From Vibrio atlanticus (GTDB lineage: Bacteria; Pseudomonadota; Gammaproteobacteria; Enterobacterales; Vibrionaceae), in NCBI RefSeq assembly GCF_024347315.1, contig NZ_AP025460.1, forward strand, positions 3,348,001 to 3,412,000: a stretch of 64,000 nt of DNA, in the 5' to 3' direction. The translations under genes and the position numbers were made by a program. Under the pieces are notes generated by a model. That model saw nothing but the letters and a program-made list of their open reading frames with translations, did no database searches and was not told where the DNA came from. Positions 1 to 16,593 of the stretch are shown here, piece by piece. Position 1 is the stretch's first letter. Every line of letters starts with the position of its first letter.

Positions 1-161
1 GATTGAATTACTCGTAAGTAATCAATCAGTCAGCTTTCCAAATTGTTAAAGAGCATAAAGCAAAAAGCTTTAATCAATAACTTACGTTATTAATTAAAGC
101 TCTGGCTTTAACTAAATCTAAACCATCAATCTGTGTGGACACTCATCGTGGTATCTTCGTA
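1..161 (-). other. 16S-23S spacer of rRNA operon 1 (partial)
   Basis: This is transcribed spacer directly downstream of the first 16S gene; the 23S it leads to is outside the window. It is nearly identical to the end of the complete spacer at 5505-5667, with a one-base indel near position 21 and a small change near 150. A boxA-like antitermination element (minus strand TGCTCTTTAACA) is at 44-55. No tRNA gene is visible. Confidence 0.85.
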
Positions 162-1716
<1,555 letters not shown>

Positions 1717-2045
1717 AAGATTTTGTGACTCAACGAATACTGACTTCAAAACTAATATTCATTCGAAAATGAACATGTAATTCTAAAGCTATTACCATTC
1801 CAACAGAATGGTAATGAATTGACTGTGCCGAATAACTACAAGTAGTTAAACGTATTGGTCACTCAGTTCATTGAAATCAAGTTTGTTACCGAAGTAACTG
1901 CTATTACGCTCTTTCGAAAAAGAACCAATAACGTTTTGATATTCATCAACGAGTGCCCACACAGATTGATAGGTTTAAATTGTTAAAGAGCGTGTTCTCT
2001 AAAAAGAGAACGCTTTCAGTGCCTTAGCACTTAAGCAGGACGCGT
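1717..2045 (-). other. 16S leader of rRNA operon 1
   Basis: This is transcribed leader between promoter and 16S. A boxA-like element (TGTTAAAGAGCG on the plus strand) lies at 1981-1992. The inner part, about 1745-1850, differs from the leader of the second operon by block replacement of hairpin arms, although the flanks are the same. Confidence 0.75.
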
Positions 2046-2073
2046 ATAATACGCTTTCCACTTTGAAAGTCAA
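2046..2073 (-). promoter_or_regulatory. rRNA operon 1 promoter
   Basis: On the minus strand there is a -35 TTGACT (2068-2073) and a -10 TATTAT (2046-2051), separated by 16 bp, the spacing usual for rrn promoters. A GC-rich discriminator follows (ACGCGTCC). Only one promoter is evident here; it is squeezed between the terminator of the upstream operon and this leader. Confidence 0.75.
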
Positions 2074-2076
2074 CAT

Positions 2077-2098
2077 AAAACTCTAAGAAAACTTAGAA
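2077..2098 (-). terminator. Probable terminator of rRNA operon 2
   Basis: On the minus strand a short hairpin (TCTAAG/CTTAGA) is followed by TTTTA, about 80 nt past the 5S gene. A perfect 9-bp palindrome around 2111-2129 and another A/T-rich hairpin around 2147-2168 precede it; these may be RNase processing or accessory terminator stems. The stem is weak, so the exact stop is uncertain. Confidence 0.5.
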
Positions 2099-2176
2099 CT
2101 CTATGGTGACTTGTCTATTAAATAGACAAAGTCGAGCTTTTGTCTTCACTTTTAAAAAAGTGAAAATAAATTTAAA

Positions 2177-2294
2177 GCCTGGCGATGTCCTACTCTCACA
2201 TGGGGAAGCCCCACACTACCATCGGCGCTATTGTGTTTCACTTCTGAGTTCGGCATGGAATCAGGTGGGTCCACAATGCTATGGTCGCCAAGCA
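2177..2294 (-). rRNA. rrf: 5S ribosomal RNA, operon 2
   Basis: This is a complete 5S rRNA of about 118 nt on the minus strand, with terminal complementarity between its TGCTTGGCGACC start and its CGCCAGGC end. It is identical to the copy at 61520-61637. Confidence 0.95.
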
Positions 2295-2386
2295 AATTTT
2301 AAAATTCGGAAAGCTGTTAAATTCTCATCAAACTCATTCAAGCGTTTGGTATTTCTTTGAGTCCACAAAACCCCTTGGGTGTTGTA

Positions 2387-5279
<2,893 letters not shown>

Positions 5280-5667
5280 TACAACCCGAAAGGGTTTCTA
5301 TTTGCTTTCACTTTAAAAAAGTGAAGACAAATAAGCGTATGGCAACTAACCAAGGTTTTTGGTTGTCATCAAGAAGGGTTAATTCTTGATAACTGTTTGC
5401 CGGACTCAATTGTGAATCAAATAAATTTGATTCGAATACAAGACACTTGAATGTGTTTGTTGTGTTTATCTAATGAAAGATAAACATTGAGAACTTTTAA
5501 ATTTGATTGAATTACTCGTAAGTAAATCAATCAGTCAGCTTTCCAAATTGTTAAAGAGCATAAAGCAAAAAGCTTTAATCAATAACTTACGTTATTAATT
5601 AAAGCTCTGGCTTTAACTAAATCTAAACCATCAATCTGTGTGGACACTCATCGTAAGTATCTTCGTA
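5280..5667 (-). other. 16S-23S spacer of rRNA operon 2, without tRNA
   Basis: This is a 388-nt internal transcribed spacer. I searched by eye for tRNA-Glu, tRNA-Ala, tRNA-Ile and tRNA-Val and found none, so it is the tRNA-free spacer type. A boxA-like element (TGTTAAAGAGCA on the plus strand) is at 5549-5560. The A/T-rich arms near 5295-5335 would form the 23S processing stem. Confidence 0.85.
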
Positions 5668-7222
<1,555 letters not shown>

Positions 7223-7561
7223 AAGATTTTGTGACTCAACGAATACTGACTTCAAAACTATTCTTTATAAATAAAGAGTGTAATTTTAAAGCTATTACCC
7301 CTCTCTTCTTAAATAAATAGGAACAGAATGGTAATGAATTGACTGTGCCAAATAACCCCTCTCTATAAAGAAAGTAATTATTCGTATTGGTCACTCAGTT
7401 CATTGAAATCATTTTGTTACCGAAGTAACTGTCATTACCTAAGTAATAACGTTTTGATATTCATCAACGAGTGCCCACACAGATTGATAGGTTTAAATTG
7501 TTAAAGAGCTTCACTTATTGAGCGCTCCTTTTAAGTAAGAAGCTTCTCGAAGTGGACGGCC

Positions 7562-7589
7562 ATTCTAGCGAATTAACATTCAGTGTCAA
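7562..7589 (-). promoter_or_regulatory. rRNA operon 2 promoter P2
   Basis: On the minus strand there is a -35 TTGACA (7584-7589), a 16-bp spacer and a -10 TAGAAT (7562-7567). It lies about 340 nt before the 16S gene. The leader downstream carries a boxA-like element at 7499-7510. Confidence 0.75.
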
Positions 7590-7677
7590 ACACTTTTTGA
7601 AAATTAATTTTTTGTCGCTTTCCGTCTGACTGATTGTTGCTGAAGCCTTGTGGCGTCTGCCGTCTCAGTGGTGTCGC

Positions 7678-7705
7678 ATTATAGGGAACCCACTCAGCTT
7701 AGCAA
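7678..7705 (-). promoter_or_regulatory. rRNA operon 2 promoter P1
   Basis: On the minus strand there is a -35 TTGCTA (7700-7705), a 16-bp spacer and a perfect -10 TATAAT (7678-7683). The 16-bp spacing and the tandem arrangement with P2 about 115 bp downstream match rrn P1/P2 architecture. The A/T-rich sequence upstream, 7710-7735, could act as an UP element. Confidence 0.75.
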
Positions 7706-7765
7706 CCACTTTTTCATAAAAAATGAATAAATAGGGGTTAACTGCCTAATAGTTCACCTAAACAG

Positions 7766-7794
7766 AAAAAAGAGAACATTTCTGCTCTCTTTTC
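7766..7794 (-). terminator. Terminator of ubiD-ferredoxin-fre operon
   Basis: A hairpin with arms AAGAGA/TCTCTT is flanked by an A-run on one side and TTTTC on the other. It lies 22 nt past the fre stop codon. Confidence 0.75.
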
Positions 7795-7815
7795 GCTCAA
7801 AATCTGAAAGAAATC

Positions 7816-8529
7816 TTAGATAAATGCGTAAGCATCTGCGTACATATGGTCACGCTTTGCTTCTTTATTCTGAGTAAACAAGTCTCTTGCAGCGCCTGCC
7901 ATTTCGAAACGACCCGCAATGTAGATATCGAAATCAGCTAATGATTCGAAACTTTGCGTGATTGCCTCTAATACATTACCCGTTTGACCGTGCCAAATTG
8001 CAGGTGCTTCTTCTACTACTGGTACAAAATGCACATTGCTGTGTTTTGCTGCAATGTCGGCAAGCTCTTCTTTCGCATACAGCTGACACTCATCTTTTGC
8101 ACCCCAGTATAGATGAATCTCTTTTTTACTGTTCTGCGCGATGCAGTGATCGAGAATAGAGCGCACGTAGCTAAAGCCAGTACCACCAGCAATTAGCAAC
8201 AGAGGACGATCGCTTTCTTCTTTAACCCACGCATCACCGTGCGGAGCATCAATAGCTATATCGCCATCTTCAGCTTGCGCTTTCTTCATTGCCTCAACAA
8301 CTTCTGAAGCGTAAGCATTGTGCTCAGCTGCACCAATGTGCAACTCAAGCTCACCTTCATGGCGACAAGGGCTACTTGCAATCGAAAATGGGCGCTTGTC
8401 TTTTTCACCCATTTCAACCATCAAGTATTGGCCCGCTTTAAAAGCGACCGGTGTTTCTGGGTGAAGTAGGATTTGGTAAGTGTTACAAGCCAAAGGCTCG
8501 ATAGATTTCACTTTACATTTAATAGTCAT
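7816..8529 (-). CDS. fre: NAD(P)H-flavin reductase
   Basis: The 237-aa protein belongs to the ferredoxin-NADP reductase superfamily, Fre/LuxG group; E. coli Fre is similar in length. These cytoplasmic enzymes reduce free flavins with NAD(P)H and feed reduced flavin to partner enzymes. The flavin motif RPFSIAS is near residues 46-52 and the nucleotide-binding glycine motif AGGTGFSY near 114-121. A good GAGAGGAAG ribosome-binding site precedes the ATG. It is the last gene of the ubiD-ferredoxin-fre operon and lies 20 nt after the ferredoxin gene. Reduced FMN is the precursor of the prenylated flavin used by UbiD, which suits this neighbourhood, but a direct functional link is inference. Confidence 0.93.
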   Translation of the reverse strand: MTIKCKVKSIEPLACNTYQILLHPETPVAFKAGQYLMVEMGEKDKRPFSIASSPCRHEGELELHIGAAEHNAYASEVVEAMKKAQAEDGDIAIDAPHGDAWVKEESDRPLLLIAGGTGFSYVRSILDHCIAQNSKKEIHLYWGAKDECQLYAKEELADIAAKHSNVHFVPVVEEAPAIWHGQTGNVLEAITQSFESLADFDIYIAGRFEMAGAARDLFTQNKEAKRDHMYADAYAFI

Positions 8530-8549
8530 GTTCTTCCTCTCACTAACCC

Positions 8550-8819
8550 TTAATCGGCAAAGGTTAGAACTAAATTACTTTCTGCAAATGCTTGGCAAGC
8601 AAAAATCCAACCTTGTAACTGCTCTTTCTCTGTGAGCATGGGTTCAAGGTGGTAACTCACTTTGCCTTCTAATTTTTTGCACATACACATAGCGCATGCA
8701 CCAACTTGGCAGCGGTTTGGAAAATTGATATTGCTGTTGAGCGCAGCATCCAAAACCGTTTGCCCTTTTTCTACGGTAAAACTGATATTTTCTGGGTATA
8801 AGACTACTTGGAAGCTCAT
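8550..8819 (-). CDS. Plant-type [2Fe-2S] ferredoxin-like protein
   Basis: The 89-aa protein has the plant-type ferredoxin cluster motif: C37-x4-C42-x2-C45 followed by a fourth cysteine at about residue 74 (FACQA). It overlaps the ubiD stop codon by four bases (ATGA), so translation is probably coupled, and it is followed at once by fre. In related enzymes such as the AscD/E3-type reductases, a ferredoxin domain of this type is fused to a Fre-like reductase. Here the two domains are separate adjacent genes, which suggests this ferredoxin passes electrons to or from Fre. The physiological acceptor is unknown. Confidence 0.85.
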   Translation of the reverse strand: MSFQVVLYPENISFTVEKGQTVLDAALNSNINFPNRCQVGACAMCMCKKLEGKVSYHLEPMLTEKEQLQGWIFACQAFAESNLVLTFAD

Positions 8820-10657
8820 GAGATTCCTAGTTGTTCCCAGATGCTATCAATTTTTTTAACGACGTCTGGGTTCTTAGTGATTGGAACACCCCACTCACGC
8901 AGGCACTCACCTTCAAACTTGTTCGTCGCATCTAGACCCATTTTTGAGTGTCCAGTTTGGTTTTTCAGGAAGAACGTATCTCTTGCCGGATCCATTCTTG
9001 TAGTCACCGCCCAGATAATGTCGTTCCAGTCACTGACGTTAACGTCACTATCACACACGATGACAAACTTGTTCTCATCAAACTGAGACCAAACCGCTTC
9101 AATGATTTTCTTACCATTGCCTGCCGCTTGTTTATCGATAGACACAACGACCATGCACGCATTGTCATTCTGTAAGTGAATATCAATAATTTCAGGGAAG
9201 GTTTTGGTTAGCTCAGCTAGGCAACCTTCAATATGCTGACTATCTATAGGTAAAGATTGAGCATCAGGTGATAGTGCCAGCTCCGCATCCCACTTCTTAG
9301 TAATGTCTAAACCCATTTTTGAGCCTAAACCTACCACTGGCGATGCAAAGTCTAGTGAATCGATAGGTGTGTTCTCTATCATCAAGCTATCACGAGACGG
9401 ATCCATATGTTCACACATGGCAGCGGTCACTTGAGACCAATCACGTGCGTTAACATCCTCATCGCATACCAAGACAAATTTTGTGTACATGAATTGGCGT
9501 AGGAAAGACCATACACCCATCATTACTCGCTTAGCGTGACCTGGGTATTGCTTCTTCATGGTCACGACCGCCATTCGGTACGAACAACCTTCAGGCGGCA
9601 AGTAGAAGTCTTCTATCTCTGGGAATTGCTTTTGAAGAATAGGAACAAACACTTCATTTAACGCAACACCTAATACTGCGGGCTCATCAGGTGGACGGCC
9701 AGTATAGGTACTGTGATAGATCGGATTCTCGCGCATGGTTACATGAGTAATAGTAAACACATGATGCTTTTCTTTCTCGTTGTAGTAACCAGTATGGTCT
9801 CCGTACGGCCCTTCGTCTGCGAACTCATTCGGGTCGATGTAACCTTCCATTACGATTTCAGCACTCGCTGGCACTTCTAGGTCGTTACTAATTGATTTAA
9901 CGACCTCAGTTTTACTGCCACGCAGCAAGCCGGCAAACGCGTATTCCGATAAAGTATCCGGCACTGGCGTAACGGCACCAAGAATGGTGGCAGGATCTGC
10001 TCCAAACGCTACAGAGACTGGGAATGGCTTACCTGGGTTAGTTTCCATCCAATCACGCAGATCAAGCGCTCCACCACGGTGGGCTAACCAACGCATGATG
10101 ATTTTATTCTTACCGATCTTCTGTTGACGATAGATGCCTAAGTTTTGGCGTTTCTTATTCGGCCCGCGAGTAACGGTCAAACCCCAGGTTAACAATGGTG
10201 CGACATCATCAGCCCAGCAACTCATAACAGGGATTTTATCTAGGTCGACGTCGTCACCCTGCCATACGATTTGTTGACAGGCAGCCTTACGAAGACGCTT
10301 AGCTGGCATATTTAAGACCTGCTTAAACACAGGCAGCTTATCGATAGCGTCTTTAAAGCCTTTTGGTGGCTCAGGTTCTTTTAAGTAAGCAAGCAACTTA
10401 CCTACTTCGCGTAACTCTTTGACCTCTTGACGCCCCATACCAATGGCTACCCGATCAGGTGTACCGAATAGATTGGTCAAAACAGGCATGTCATAGCCTA
10501 CGGGATTTTCAAATAAAAGAGCCGGGCCACCAGCACGTAGAGTACGGTCGCTAATCTCGGTCATTTCATAGTCTGGGTCGACGGGGTGAGAAATGCGTTT
10601 CAACTGACCAATGCTTTCAAGATGGTCGACAAAATCACGTAAATCTTTAAAACTCAT
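8816..10657 (-). CDS. ubiD: 4-hydroxy-3-polyprenylbenzoate decarboxylase UbiD, with duplicated C-terminal segment
   Basis: The 613-aa protein catalyses the prenyl-FMN-dependent decarboxylation step in ubiquinone synthesis. The core shows typical UbiD sequence, including [11 protein letters not shown] near residues 282-292. It is about 115 residues longer than E. coli UbiD (497 aa). The excess is explained by an internal repeat: residues 345-458 (FPEIEDF ... [10 protein letters not shown]) and 487-580 (FPEIIDI ... [10 protein letters not shown]) are clearly homologous, sharing KFV-VCD-DVN--DW and MDP-RD. In E. coli this segment occurs once, at the C terminus. It heads the operon with the ferredoxin and fre genes. 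Confidence 0.93.
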   Translation of the reverse strand: MSFKDLRDFVDHLESIGQLKRISHPVDPDYEMTEISDRTLRAGGPALLFENPVGYDMPVLTNLFGTPDRVAIGMGRQEVKELREVGKLLAYLKEPEPPKGFKDAIDKLPVFKQVLNMPAKRLRKAACQQIVWQGDDVDLDKIPVMSCWADDVAPLLTWGLTVTRGPNKKRQNLGIYRQQKIGKNKIIMRWLAHRGGALDLRDWMETNPGKPFPVSVAFGADPATILGAVTPVPDTLSEYAFAGLLRGSKTEVVKSISNDLEVPASAEIVMEGYIDPNEFADEGPYGDHTGYYNEKEKHHVFTITHVTMRENPIYHSTYTGRPPDEPAVLGVALNEVFVPILQKQFPEIEDFYLPPEGCSYRMAVVTMKKQYPGHAKRVMMGVWSFLRQFMYTKFVLVCDEDVNARDWSQVTAAMCEHMDPSRDSLMIENTPIDSLDFASPVVGLGSKMGLDITKKWDAELALSPDAQSLPIDSQHIEGCLAELTKTFPEIIDIHLQNDNACMVVVSIDKQAAGNGKKIIEAVWSQFDENKFVIVCDSDVNVSDWNDIIWAVTTRMDPARDTFFLKNQTGHSKMGLDATNKFEGECLREWGVPITKNPDVVKKIDSIWEQLGIS

Positions 10658-10755
10658 AGGGCTTCTACATGCTGATTATTCTGCGCTCAGTATATCAAAA
10701 AGGGTGACGCTGAGATCCCCCTTTTTAGTGTGGTTATTGAGAGGCAAAATCCACT

Positions 10756-11751
10756 TTACGGTAATGCTTGCTCGATCAAAGAGCTCTTCACCTGAGGGTT
10801 ATCATTCACAAGATCTTGCAACCAGCGCGTGTGACCTTGTTTGGCTAATTCACGGGCGACTAATGGCGCTTCATCGGCAATCGCCATCCTAGAGACAAGG
10901 AACTGCTTCACCTCTTCTGATAGCGGGTTCACCTTGGTAAGCAAAGTAATCGCTTCATCTTTCAAACGAGGGTTCTTAGTCGCTGCCATTACCTGTTCCA
11001 ACGCGAACGTTTGTTTAGTTTTAGCAAGTCGCTCTAACTCTGCTTGGCTATGATAATCGGCCTTCATTCGCCATAGAATCTTATAGACCTCAGGGTCTTC
11101 GCTCACTTGCGCTAATCGAACTACCACCTCGGTAGAGGGTAACCAGCTAACAATAGAAGATGCGGTGAGTTGCTTAGTCAGATAGTCAACCGCTTCAGGA
11201 GACAAACTGTCTAGCTCTCGAATTAATAGTGCTTCTCGCGTTTGAACTTGATACTCAGGCCCTGACAACCACTCATTAAGGTTAAGTTCCCGCTTTTCTG
11301 CATCCAGTACAAACACCAGTGTCTTCTGGTCTTGGTGCCATTGCTTGATCAGTCGATTAGCAATCGAAGGGTAATTAAAAGCAGGTACCGTAAACTCGTA
11401 GCCATCCCCACGCTCTAATACTTGGTAGGTCGGCGTGATAGCGAGTTGCTGTTCTATGAAAATAGACATCTTAGGGGTGAGAACGATCTCTTGCTGTTCG
11501 ATCTTCTTCAAGAGCCGGTAACGAGCCACCTCTTGCTGGGGAAATGTCAGACGCTCAAGCGAAAAGCGTAGCGAATTGACTTCGTCACGCACGACAAGCT
11601 CGAGTAATTCAGCAGTTTTCAGTTTTACTTGATCATTCTCAAGCCAAGACTCTACTGTAAGTGGAGACATCTCGGTGGCATAACTCATACCAACCGGTGA
11701 AAGTAACAGTGAAGTAGACAGGAGTAATGATGACAACAGTCCATGTTGCAT
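10756..11751 (-). CDS. Exported helical-repeat protein of unknown function
   Basis: The 331-aa protein has an N-terminal signal sequence (MQHGLLSSLLLS followed by a Leu-rich stretch and a likely cleavage after SYA). I chose this ATG rather than one 12 codons upstream because a GAGGAAG ribosome-binding site lies just before it. The body is rich in Leu/Glu/Ala helices resembling armadillo/HEAT-type repeats, for example EAVDYLTKQL, PEVYKILWRM and PRLKDEAITLL. No catalytic motif is visible. It lies about 100 nt upstream of ubiD on the same strand and downstream of rho. I do not recognise a function; a periplasmic scaffold-like role is a guess. Confidence 0.7.
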   Translation of the reverse strand: MQHGLLSSLLLSTSLLLSPVGMSYATEMSPLTVESWLENDQVKLKTAELLELVVRDEVNSLRFSLERLTFPQQEVARYRLLKKIEQQEIVLTPKMSIFIEQQLAITPTYQVLERGDGYEFTVPAFNYPSIANRLIKQWHQDQKTLVFVLDAEKRELNLNEWLSGPEYQVQTREALLIRELDSLSPEAVDYLTKQLTASSIVSWLPSTEVVVRLAQVSEDPEVYKILWRMKADYHSQAELERLAKTKQTFALEQVMAATKNPRLKDEAITLLTKVNPLSEEVKQFLVSRMAIADEAPLVARELAKQGHTRWLQDLVNDNPQVKSSLIEQALP

Positions 11752-11808
11752 TTTAACTTCCTCGTAACACTTTTGCCCATTCTGCAAGCTGTCGCTACAA
11801 AATGCAAA

Positions 11809-11840
11809 TAAAAAGCGCCACCCGAAGGCAGCGCTTTTTA
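11809..11840 (-). terminator. rho terminator
   Basis: A GC-rich hairpin with arms AAAAGCGC/GCGCTTTT and a TTCG-type loop is followed on the minus strand by a T-run. It begins 22 nt after the rho stop codon and lies before the next gene. Confidence 0.85.
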
Positions 11841-11861
11841 ATAACTATAAGCTAATCAATA

Positions 11862-13121
11862 CTACTGACGACGCATTGCGTCAAAGAACTCATCGTTCGT
11901 TTTAGTCATTGCTAGCTTGTCGATAAGGAATTCCATCGCATCGATTTCGCCCATTGGGTGAACAATCTTACGCAGAATCCACATCTTCTGTAGTTCATCG
12001 TTCTTGGTAAGAAGCTCTTCACGACGAGTACCAGATCGGTTGAAATCAATCGCTGGGAATACGCGTTTTTCAGCAATCTTACGGTTAAGGTGCAGTTCCA
12101 TGTTACCTGTACCTTTGAATTCTTCGTAGATAACTTCATCCATCTTAGAACCAGTATCAACCAGTGCTGTTGCGATGATAGTTAAGCTACCGCCTTCTTC
12201 TACGTTACGTGCCGCACCGAAGAAACGCTTTGGACGATGTAGAGCATTCGCATCAACACCACCAGTAAGAACTTTACCTGATGAAGGAATCACAGTGTTG
12301 TAAGCACGAGCTAGACGAGTAATTGAATCCAGTAGGATAACCACGTCTTTCTTGTGTTCAACAAGACGCTTCGCCTTCTCGATTACCATTTCTGCTACTT
12401 GTACGTGGCGAGATGCTGGTTCATCAAACGTCGATGCGATTACTTCGCCTTTAACTAGGCGCTGCATTTCTGTTACTTCTTCTGGACGCTCATCGATAAG
12501 TAGAACCATTAGTTCACACTCAGGATGGTTACGAGCAATGCTTTGAGCAATATTTTGCAGAAGCATTGTCTTACCCGCTTTTGGCGGAGCAACAATCAGA
12601 CCACGCTGACCTTTACCGATTGGAGAAGCAAGGTCAAGAATACGAGCTGTGATATCTTCAGTTGCACCATTACCCGCTTCCATCACCATACGTTCGTTGG
12701 CGTGAAGAGGAGTAAGGTTTTCGAAAAGAATCTTGTTACGAGCGTTATCTGGTTTATCGTAGTTAACCGTATTTACTTTAAGCAGAGCAAAGTAACGTTC
12801 GCCATCTTTAGGTGGACGGATTTTACCGCCAATAGAGTCACCTGTACGAAGGTTAAAACGACGAATCTGGCTTGGTGATACATAAATATCATCAGGACCA
12901 GCAAGGTATGAGCTGTCTGCGCTACGTAGGAAGCCAAAACCGTCTTGAAGAATTTCTAGAACACCATCACCAAAGATGTCCTCACCACTTTTTGCGTGTG
13001 CTTTAAGGATGGAGAAGATAATGTCTTGTTTTCTTAAGCGAGCTTGATTTTCAAGACCTAGGCTTTCGCTAAGTTTAACAAGTTCAGACACAGGTCTGTT
13101 CTTCAGTTCAGTAAGATTCAT
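11862..13121 (-). CDS. rho: Transcription termination factor Rho
   Basis: The 419-aa protein is nearly identical to E. coli Rho and has the same length when started at [11 protein letters not shown]. An upstream TTG would add eight residues but lacks support. Rho is a hexameric RNA-dependent ATPase/translocase that ends untranslated transcripts. Visible parts are the N-terminal RNA-binding OSB fold ([19 protein letters not shown]), the Walker A motif APPKAGKTM near residue 180 and the Walker B region DVVILLDS near 261. It lies downstream of trxA on the same strand, as in enterobacteria. The leader of about 150 nt after the trxA terminator may serve autoregulation, which is known for rho but not shown here. 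Confidence 0.97.
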   Translation of the reverse strand: MNLTELKNRPVSELVKLSESLGLENQARLRKQDIIFSILKAHAKSGEDIFGDGVLEILQDGFGFLRSADSSYLAGPDDIYVSPSQIRRFNLRTGDSIGGKIRPPKDGERYFALLKVNTVNYDKPDNARNKILFENLTPLHANERMVMEAGNGATEDITARILDLASPIGKGQRGLIVAPPKAGKTMLLQNIAQSIARNHPECELMVLLIDERPEEVTEMQRLVKGEVIASTFDEPASRHVQVAEMVIEKAKRLVEHKKDVVILLDSITRLARAYNTVIPSSGKVLTGGVDANALHRPKRFFGAARNVEEGGSLTIIATALVDTGSKMDEVIYEEFKGTGNMELHLNRKIAEKRVFPAIDFNRSGTRREELLTKNDELQKMWILRKIVHPMGEIDAMEFLIDKLAMTKTNDEFFDAMRRQ

Positions 13122-13270
13122 AGTGGTGGAAGTTTGTTTAGTCAAAATAGGGTCTGTTTTCTTAAGTTAAGAAGGATTTGGTCACAGGCTCGACCAAGAA
13201 GAGAATTTGTTCAATTAACGTGCGATAAATTAGCACTAAAACTAAGACTAGTCCATAGCTTAGAAAAAAC

Positions 13271-13306
13271 AAAACCGCGCATTTGTTAACTGCGCGGTTT
13301 CTTTTC
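13271..13306 (-). terminator. trxA terminator
   Basis: A strong hairpin with arms AAACCGCGCA/TGCGCGGTTT is followed on the minus strand by a short T-rich tail. It starts 14 nt after the trxA stop codon. Confidence 0.85.
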
Positions 13307-13320
13307 AAATACTCACCTGA

Positions 13321-13647
13321 TTATAGGTTAGCGTCTAGGAACTCTTTAAGTTGAGTTTTAGACAATGCACCAACTTTAGTTGCTGCTACGCCACCGTCTT
13401 TGAAAAGAAGTAGCGTTGGAATACCGCGAATACCGAATTTTGGTGGAGTACCAGCATTTTGGTCGATATTTAATTTACCGATTGTGAGCTGACCTTCGTA
13501 CTCGTTTGCGATTTCATCAAGAATCGGCGCAATCATTTTACATGGACCACACCATTCTGCCCAAAAATCAACAAGAACAGGGCCTGCAGCGTTGATTACA
13601 TCGTTATCAAAACCGTCATCAGTTAGCTGCAAAATCTTATCACTCAT
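13321..13647 (-). CDS. trxA: Thioredoxin 1
   Basis: The 108-aa protein is a standard thioredoxin with the redox-active WCGPC motif near residues 31-35 and the cis-proline segment GIRGIPT near 71-77. It reduces protein disulfides in the cytosol and supplies ribonucleotide reductase and methionine sulfoxide reductases. I start it at MSDKI, preceded by TGGAAG, rather than four codons upstream. It is divergent from rhlB with about 110 bp between them and followed by rho, the same arrangement as in E. coli. Confidence 0.97.
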   Translation of the reverse strand: MSDKILQLTDDGFDNDVINAAGPVLVDFWAEWCGPCKMIAPILDEIANEYEGQLTIGKLNIDQNAGTPPKFGIRGIPTLLLFKDGGVAATKVGALSKTQLKEFLDANL

Positions 13648-13758
13648 CTTCCACTCCAATGTATTTTTTAGAACTGGTTGGATGATAACCAGTAAATAGA
13701 TGCCCTATTGGAATGTATTTACTTTCGTATTGCAAGCTTAAGCTGATATTCTATAGCA

Positions 13759-15069
13759 ATGAAAAAGACGCATATCACAGAGCAAAAGTTCGCCGACTTG
13801 GATTTACTTCCGCAAGTCATTGAAGGATTGGAGAAAAAAGGGTTCGACTATTGTACCCCTATCCAAGCCTTGGCGCTCCCGGTACTGCTCACCGGCCAAG
13901 ACATTGCAGGCCAGGCCCAAACGGGTACTGGTAAAACGCTTGCGTTTCTTACTGCTACTTTTAATCACCTGCTAAAAACACCTGAGCATGAAGGCCGTAA
14001 GCCTAACCAGCCACGTGCGATTATTATGGCACCAACGCGTGAACTCGCGATTCAGATCTACAACGATGCTGACTCTCTGGTTGCAAGCACAGGTATCAAG
14101 GCAGCATTAGCTTACGGTGGCGAAAGCTACGACAAGCAACTAGGTAAGATCGAAGAAGGCGCTGATATCTTAATTGGTACAACTGGCCGCATCATCGATT
14201 TCTACAAGCAAAAGGTATTTAACCTTAACCACATTCAAGCAGTTGTTCTTGACGAAGCTGATCGCATGTTCGATCTTGGTTTCATCAAAGACATCCGCTT
14301 CTTGTTCCGTCGTATGCCTGAGCCAAAAGATCGCCTAAACATGCTGTTCTCTGCGACGCTGTCTTACCGCGTACAAGAACTTGCATTCGAACACATGCAC
14401 AACCCAGAGCATGTCGTTGTTGAACCTGAGCGTAAGACTGGTCACCGTATTCAAGAAGAGCTGTTCTACCCTTCTAACGAACATAAGATGGCTCTTCTAC
14501 AAACGTTAATCGAAGAAGAGTGGCCAGATCGCGCAATCATCTTCGCTAACACTAAGCACAAGTGTGAATCAGTTTGGGGCCACTTGGCTGCCGATGGTCA
14601 CCGTGTTGGCCTACTAACTGGCGATGTTCCTCAGAAGAAACGTGAAAAGATTCTTGAGCAATTCACTAAAGGCGATGTTGACCTGCTTGTCGCAACAGAT
14701 GTTGCAGCACGTGGCCTACACATCCCTCAAGTAACACACGTATTCAACTTTGACCTACCTGACGATTGTGAAGATTACGTTCACCGTATCGGCCGTACAG
14801 GTCGTGCTGGTGAAAGCGGTCACTCGATCAGCTTTGCTTGTGAAGATTACGCAATCAACTTGCCACCAATCGAAGAATACATTGAGCACGCTATCCCAAT
14901 GTCTGACTACGATGCTTCTGCACTACTGGAAGATCTGCCAGCACCGATGCGCTTACGTACACGTAACCCGCAACAACGCCGCTCAAACAACAATGGCCCA
15001 CGCAACGGTAACCGTAAACCAAACCAGAACCGTCGCCCACGCCAACCGCGTCATAACAAGGAAGCTTAG
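13759..15069 (+). CDS. rhlB: ATP-dependent RNA helicase RhlB
   Basis: The 436-aa DEAD-box helicase unwinds structured RNA for the RNase E degradosome. The motifs appear in order: a Q motif (TPIQALALP), AQTGTGKT (Walker A), PTRELAIQ, the DEAD box in [13 protein letters not shown], and [10 protein letters not shown] near the end of the second RecA domain. A basic Asn/Arg-rich tail ([16 protein letters not shown]) fits an RNA-binding C terminus. It is divergent from trxA and lies only 6 nt before gppA, as in enterobacteria. Confidence 0.96.
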   Translation: MKKTHITEQKFADLDLLPQVIEGLEKKGFDYCTPIQALALPVLLTGQDIAGQAQTGTGKTLAFLTATFNHLLKTPEHEGRKPNQPRAIIMAPTRELAIQIYNDADSLVASTGIKAALAYGGESYDKQLGKIEEGADILIGTTGRIIDFYKQKVFNLNHIQAVVLDEADRMFDLGFIKDIRFLFRRMPEPKDRLNMLFSATLSYRVQELAFEHMHNPEHVVVEPERKTGHRIQEELFYPSNEHKMALLQTLIEEEWPDRAIIFANTKHKCESVWGHLAADGHRVGLLTGDVPQKKREKILEQFTKGDVDLLVATDVAARGLHIPQVTHVFNFDLPDDCEDYVHRIGRTGRAGESGHSISFACEDYAINLPPIEEYIEHAIPMSDYDASALLEDLPAPMRLRTRNPQQRRSNNNGPRNGNRKPNQNRRPRQPRHNKEA

Positions 15070-15075
15070 TCGCTT

Positions 15076-16569
15076 ATGAGTCAAACAGTGTCACCACCGC
15101 TTTATGCTGCAATCGACCTCGGGTCGAACAGTTTTCATATGCTCGTTGTGCGTCATATCGATGGCAGCGTACAAACCATGGCTAAAATTAAGCGCAAAGT
15201 TCGTTTAGCTGCAGGCTTAGATGAAAATAATGCGCTTAGTACTGAAGCCATGCAGCGCGGTTGGGACTGTTTGAGTCTCTTTGCAGAGCGACTGCAAGAT
15301 ATTCCGAAAGAAAATATCCGCATTGTTGGTACAGCGACCCTACGTACCGCTATCAATGTGGATATATTTCTCGAGAAAGCGAACCAGATCCTTGGTTACG
15401 ACATCAATGTTATCTCTGGTGAAGAAGAAGCTGCGACTATCTATAAAGGCGTAGCACACACTTCTGGTGGCAGCGGCCGCCGACTAGTGGTTGATATTGG
15501 TGGTGCAAGTACAGAGATGATCATCGGTGAAGGTTTCTCAGCCAAAGCCTTAACCAGCCTAAAGATGGGTTGTGTTACTTGGCTTGAACGCCACTTTAAA
15601 GATCGCCAATTAACCGCAACCAACTTCAACAATGCCATTGAAGCGGCTAAGTCTACGTTGGCTCCTATCCTAGATAGCTACACTGATATCGGATGGGATG
15701 TGTGTGTTGGTGCCAGTGGTACCGTTCAAGCACTGCAAGAAATCATGTTGGCGCAAGGCATGGATGAAGTCATTACTCACGCCAAACTCAAGCGTCTACA
15801 AAAACAAGCGATGATTACCGAGCGCTTAGAAGAGCTTGAGATTGAAGGCTTAACCCTTGAGCGCGCACTAGTGTTCCCAAGTGGCCTTTCTATTCTTATC
15901 GCGATTTTTGAGCTGCTTGAAATTGATTCAATGACACTCGCTGGCGGCGCACTCCGTGAAGGTCTCGCCTACGAGATGGTTGATGAGTTTCGCCAAGAAG
16001 ATATTCGCGCTCGTACCATTAAGAGCGTGCAATCACGCTACCAAATGGACGTAAGCTACAGTGAACAAGTTGCTGTAGTCGCACAGACTCTATTAGAGCA
16101 AGCGGGCGCCGAAACGTGGGTTTCTGAACCTCAAGCAGGTGTGCTATTACAAACAGCGGCGAAGCTTCATGAGATTGGTTTAACAATCGATTTCAAAAAA
16201 GGCGGCGAGCACAGTGCTTACCTACTGCAGAACTTAGACCTACCTGGCTTTACTCGAGCGCAAAAGCACTGCTTGGGTGAGTTAACACGCCGCTACCGCG
16301 AACAGTTAACTTCATTGCCAGAGCAACATGCAATCTCAGGCACCAGCAGCAAGCGTATTTTACGAATTCTACGTTTGGCTATTTTGTTGACTCACCGTCG
16401 TAATCCAGCGCTAGAGCCTGAGTTCAAGCTGACGACGGATGACAACAATCTGACCTTGACGCTTTCTAAACAATGGCTGCAAGACAACCCTCTCACAGCC
16501 GCAGAGCTAGAAATCGAATCCAATCGACAAACCGATATTGGCTGGCCATTGAATATTGAATGCCTCTGA
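15076..16569 (+). CDS. gppA: Guanosine pentaphosphatase/exopolyphosphatase GppA
   Basis: The 497-aa Ppx/GppA phosphatase has the actin-like ATPase fold: [13 protein letters not shown] near residues 14-26 and [10 protein letters not shown] near 141-150. The C-terminal half carries an HD-type helical domain (KLHEIG). The family converts pppGpp to ppGpp and can release phosphate from polyphosphate, so it works in the stringent response. It starts 6 nt after the rhlB stop and is probably cotranscribed with it; a strong terminator follows. Confidence 0.95.
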   Translation: MSQTVSPPLYAAIDLGSNSFHMLVVRHIDGSVQTMAKIKRKVRLAAGLDENNALSTEAMQRGWDCLSLFAERLQDIPKENIRIVGTATLRTAINVDIFLEKANQILGYDINVISGEEEAATIYKGVAHTSGGSGRRLVVDIGGASTEMIIGEGFSAKALTSLKMGCVTWLERHFKDRQLTATNFNNAIEAAKSTLAPILDSYTDIGWDVCVGASGTVQALQEIMLAQGMDEVITHAKLKRLQKQAMITERLEELEIEGLTLERALVFPSGLSILIAIFELLEIDSMTLAGGALREGLAYEMVDEFRQEDIRARTIKSVQSRYQMDVSYSEQVAVVAQTLLEQAGAETWVSEPQAGVLLQTAAKLHEIGLTIDFKKGGEHSAYLLQNLDLPGFTRAQKHCLGELTRRYREQLTSLPEQHAISGTSSKRILRILRLAILLTHRRNPALEPEFKLTTDDNNLTLTLSKQWLQDNPLTAAELEIESNRQTDIGWPLNIECL

Positions 16570-16593
16570 TATTAGTATCTGACGCTAGAAATT

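Noticed and set aside
5280..5667. Possible tRNA genes in the 16S-23S spacer
   Set aside because: No cloverleaf or T-arm GTTCGAATC-type sequence is present.
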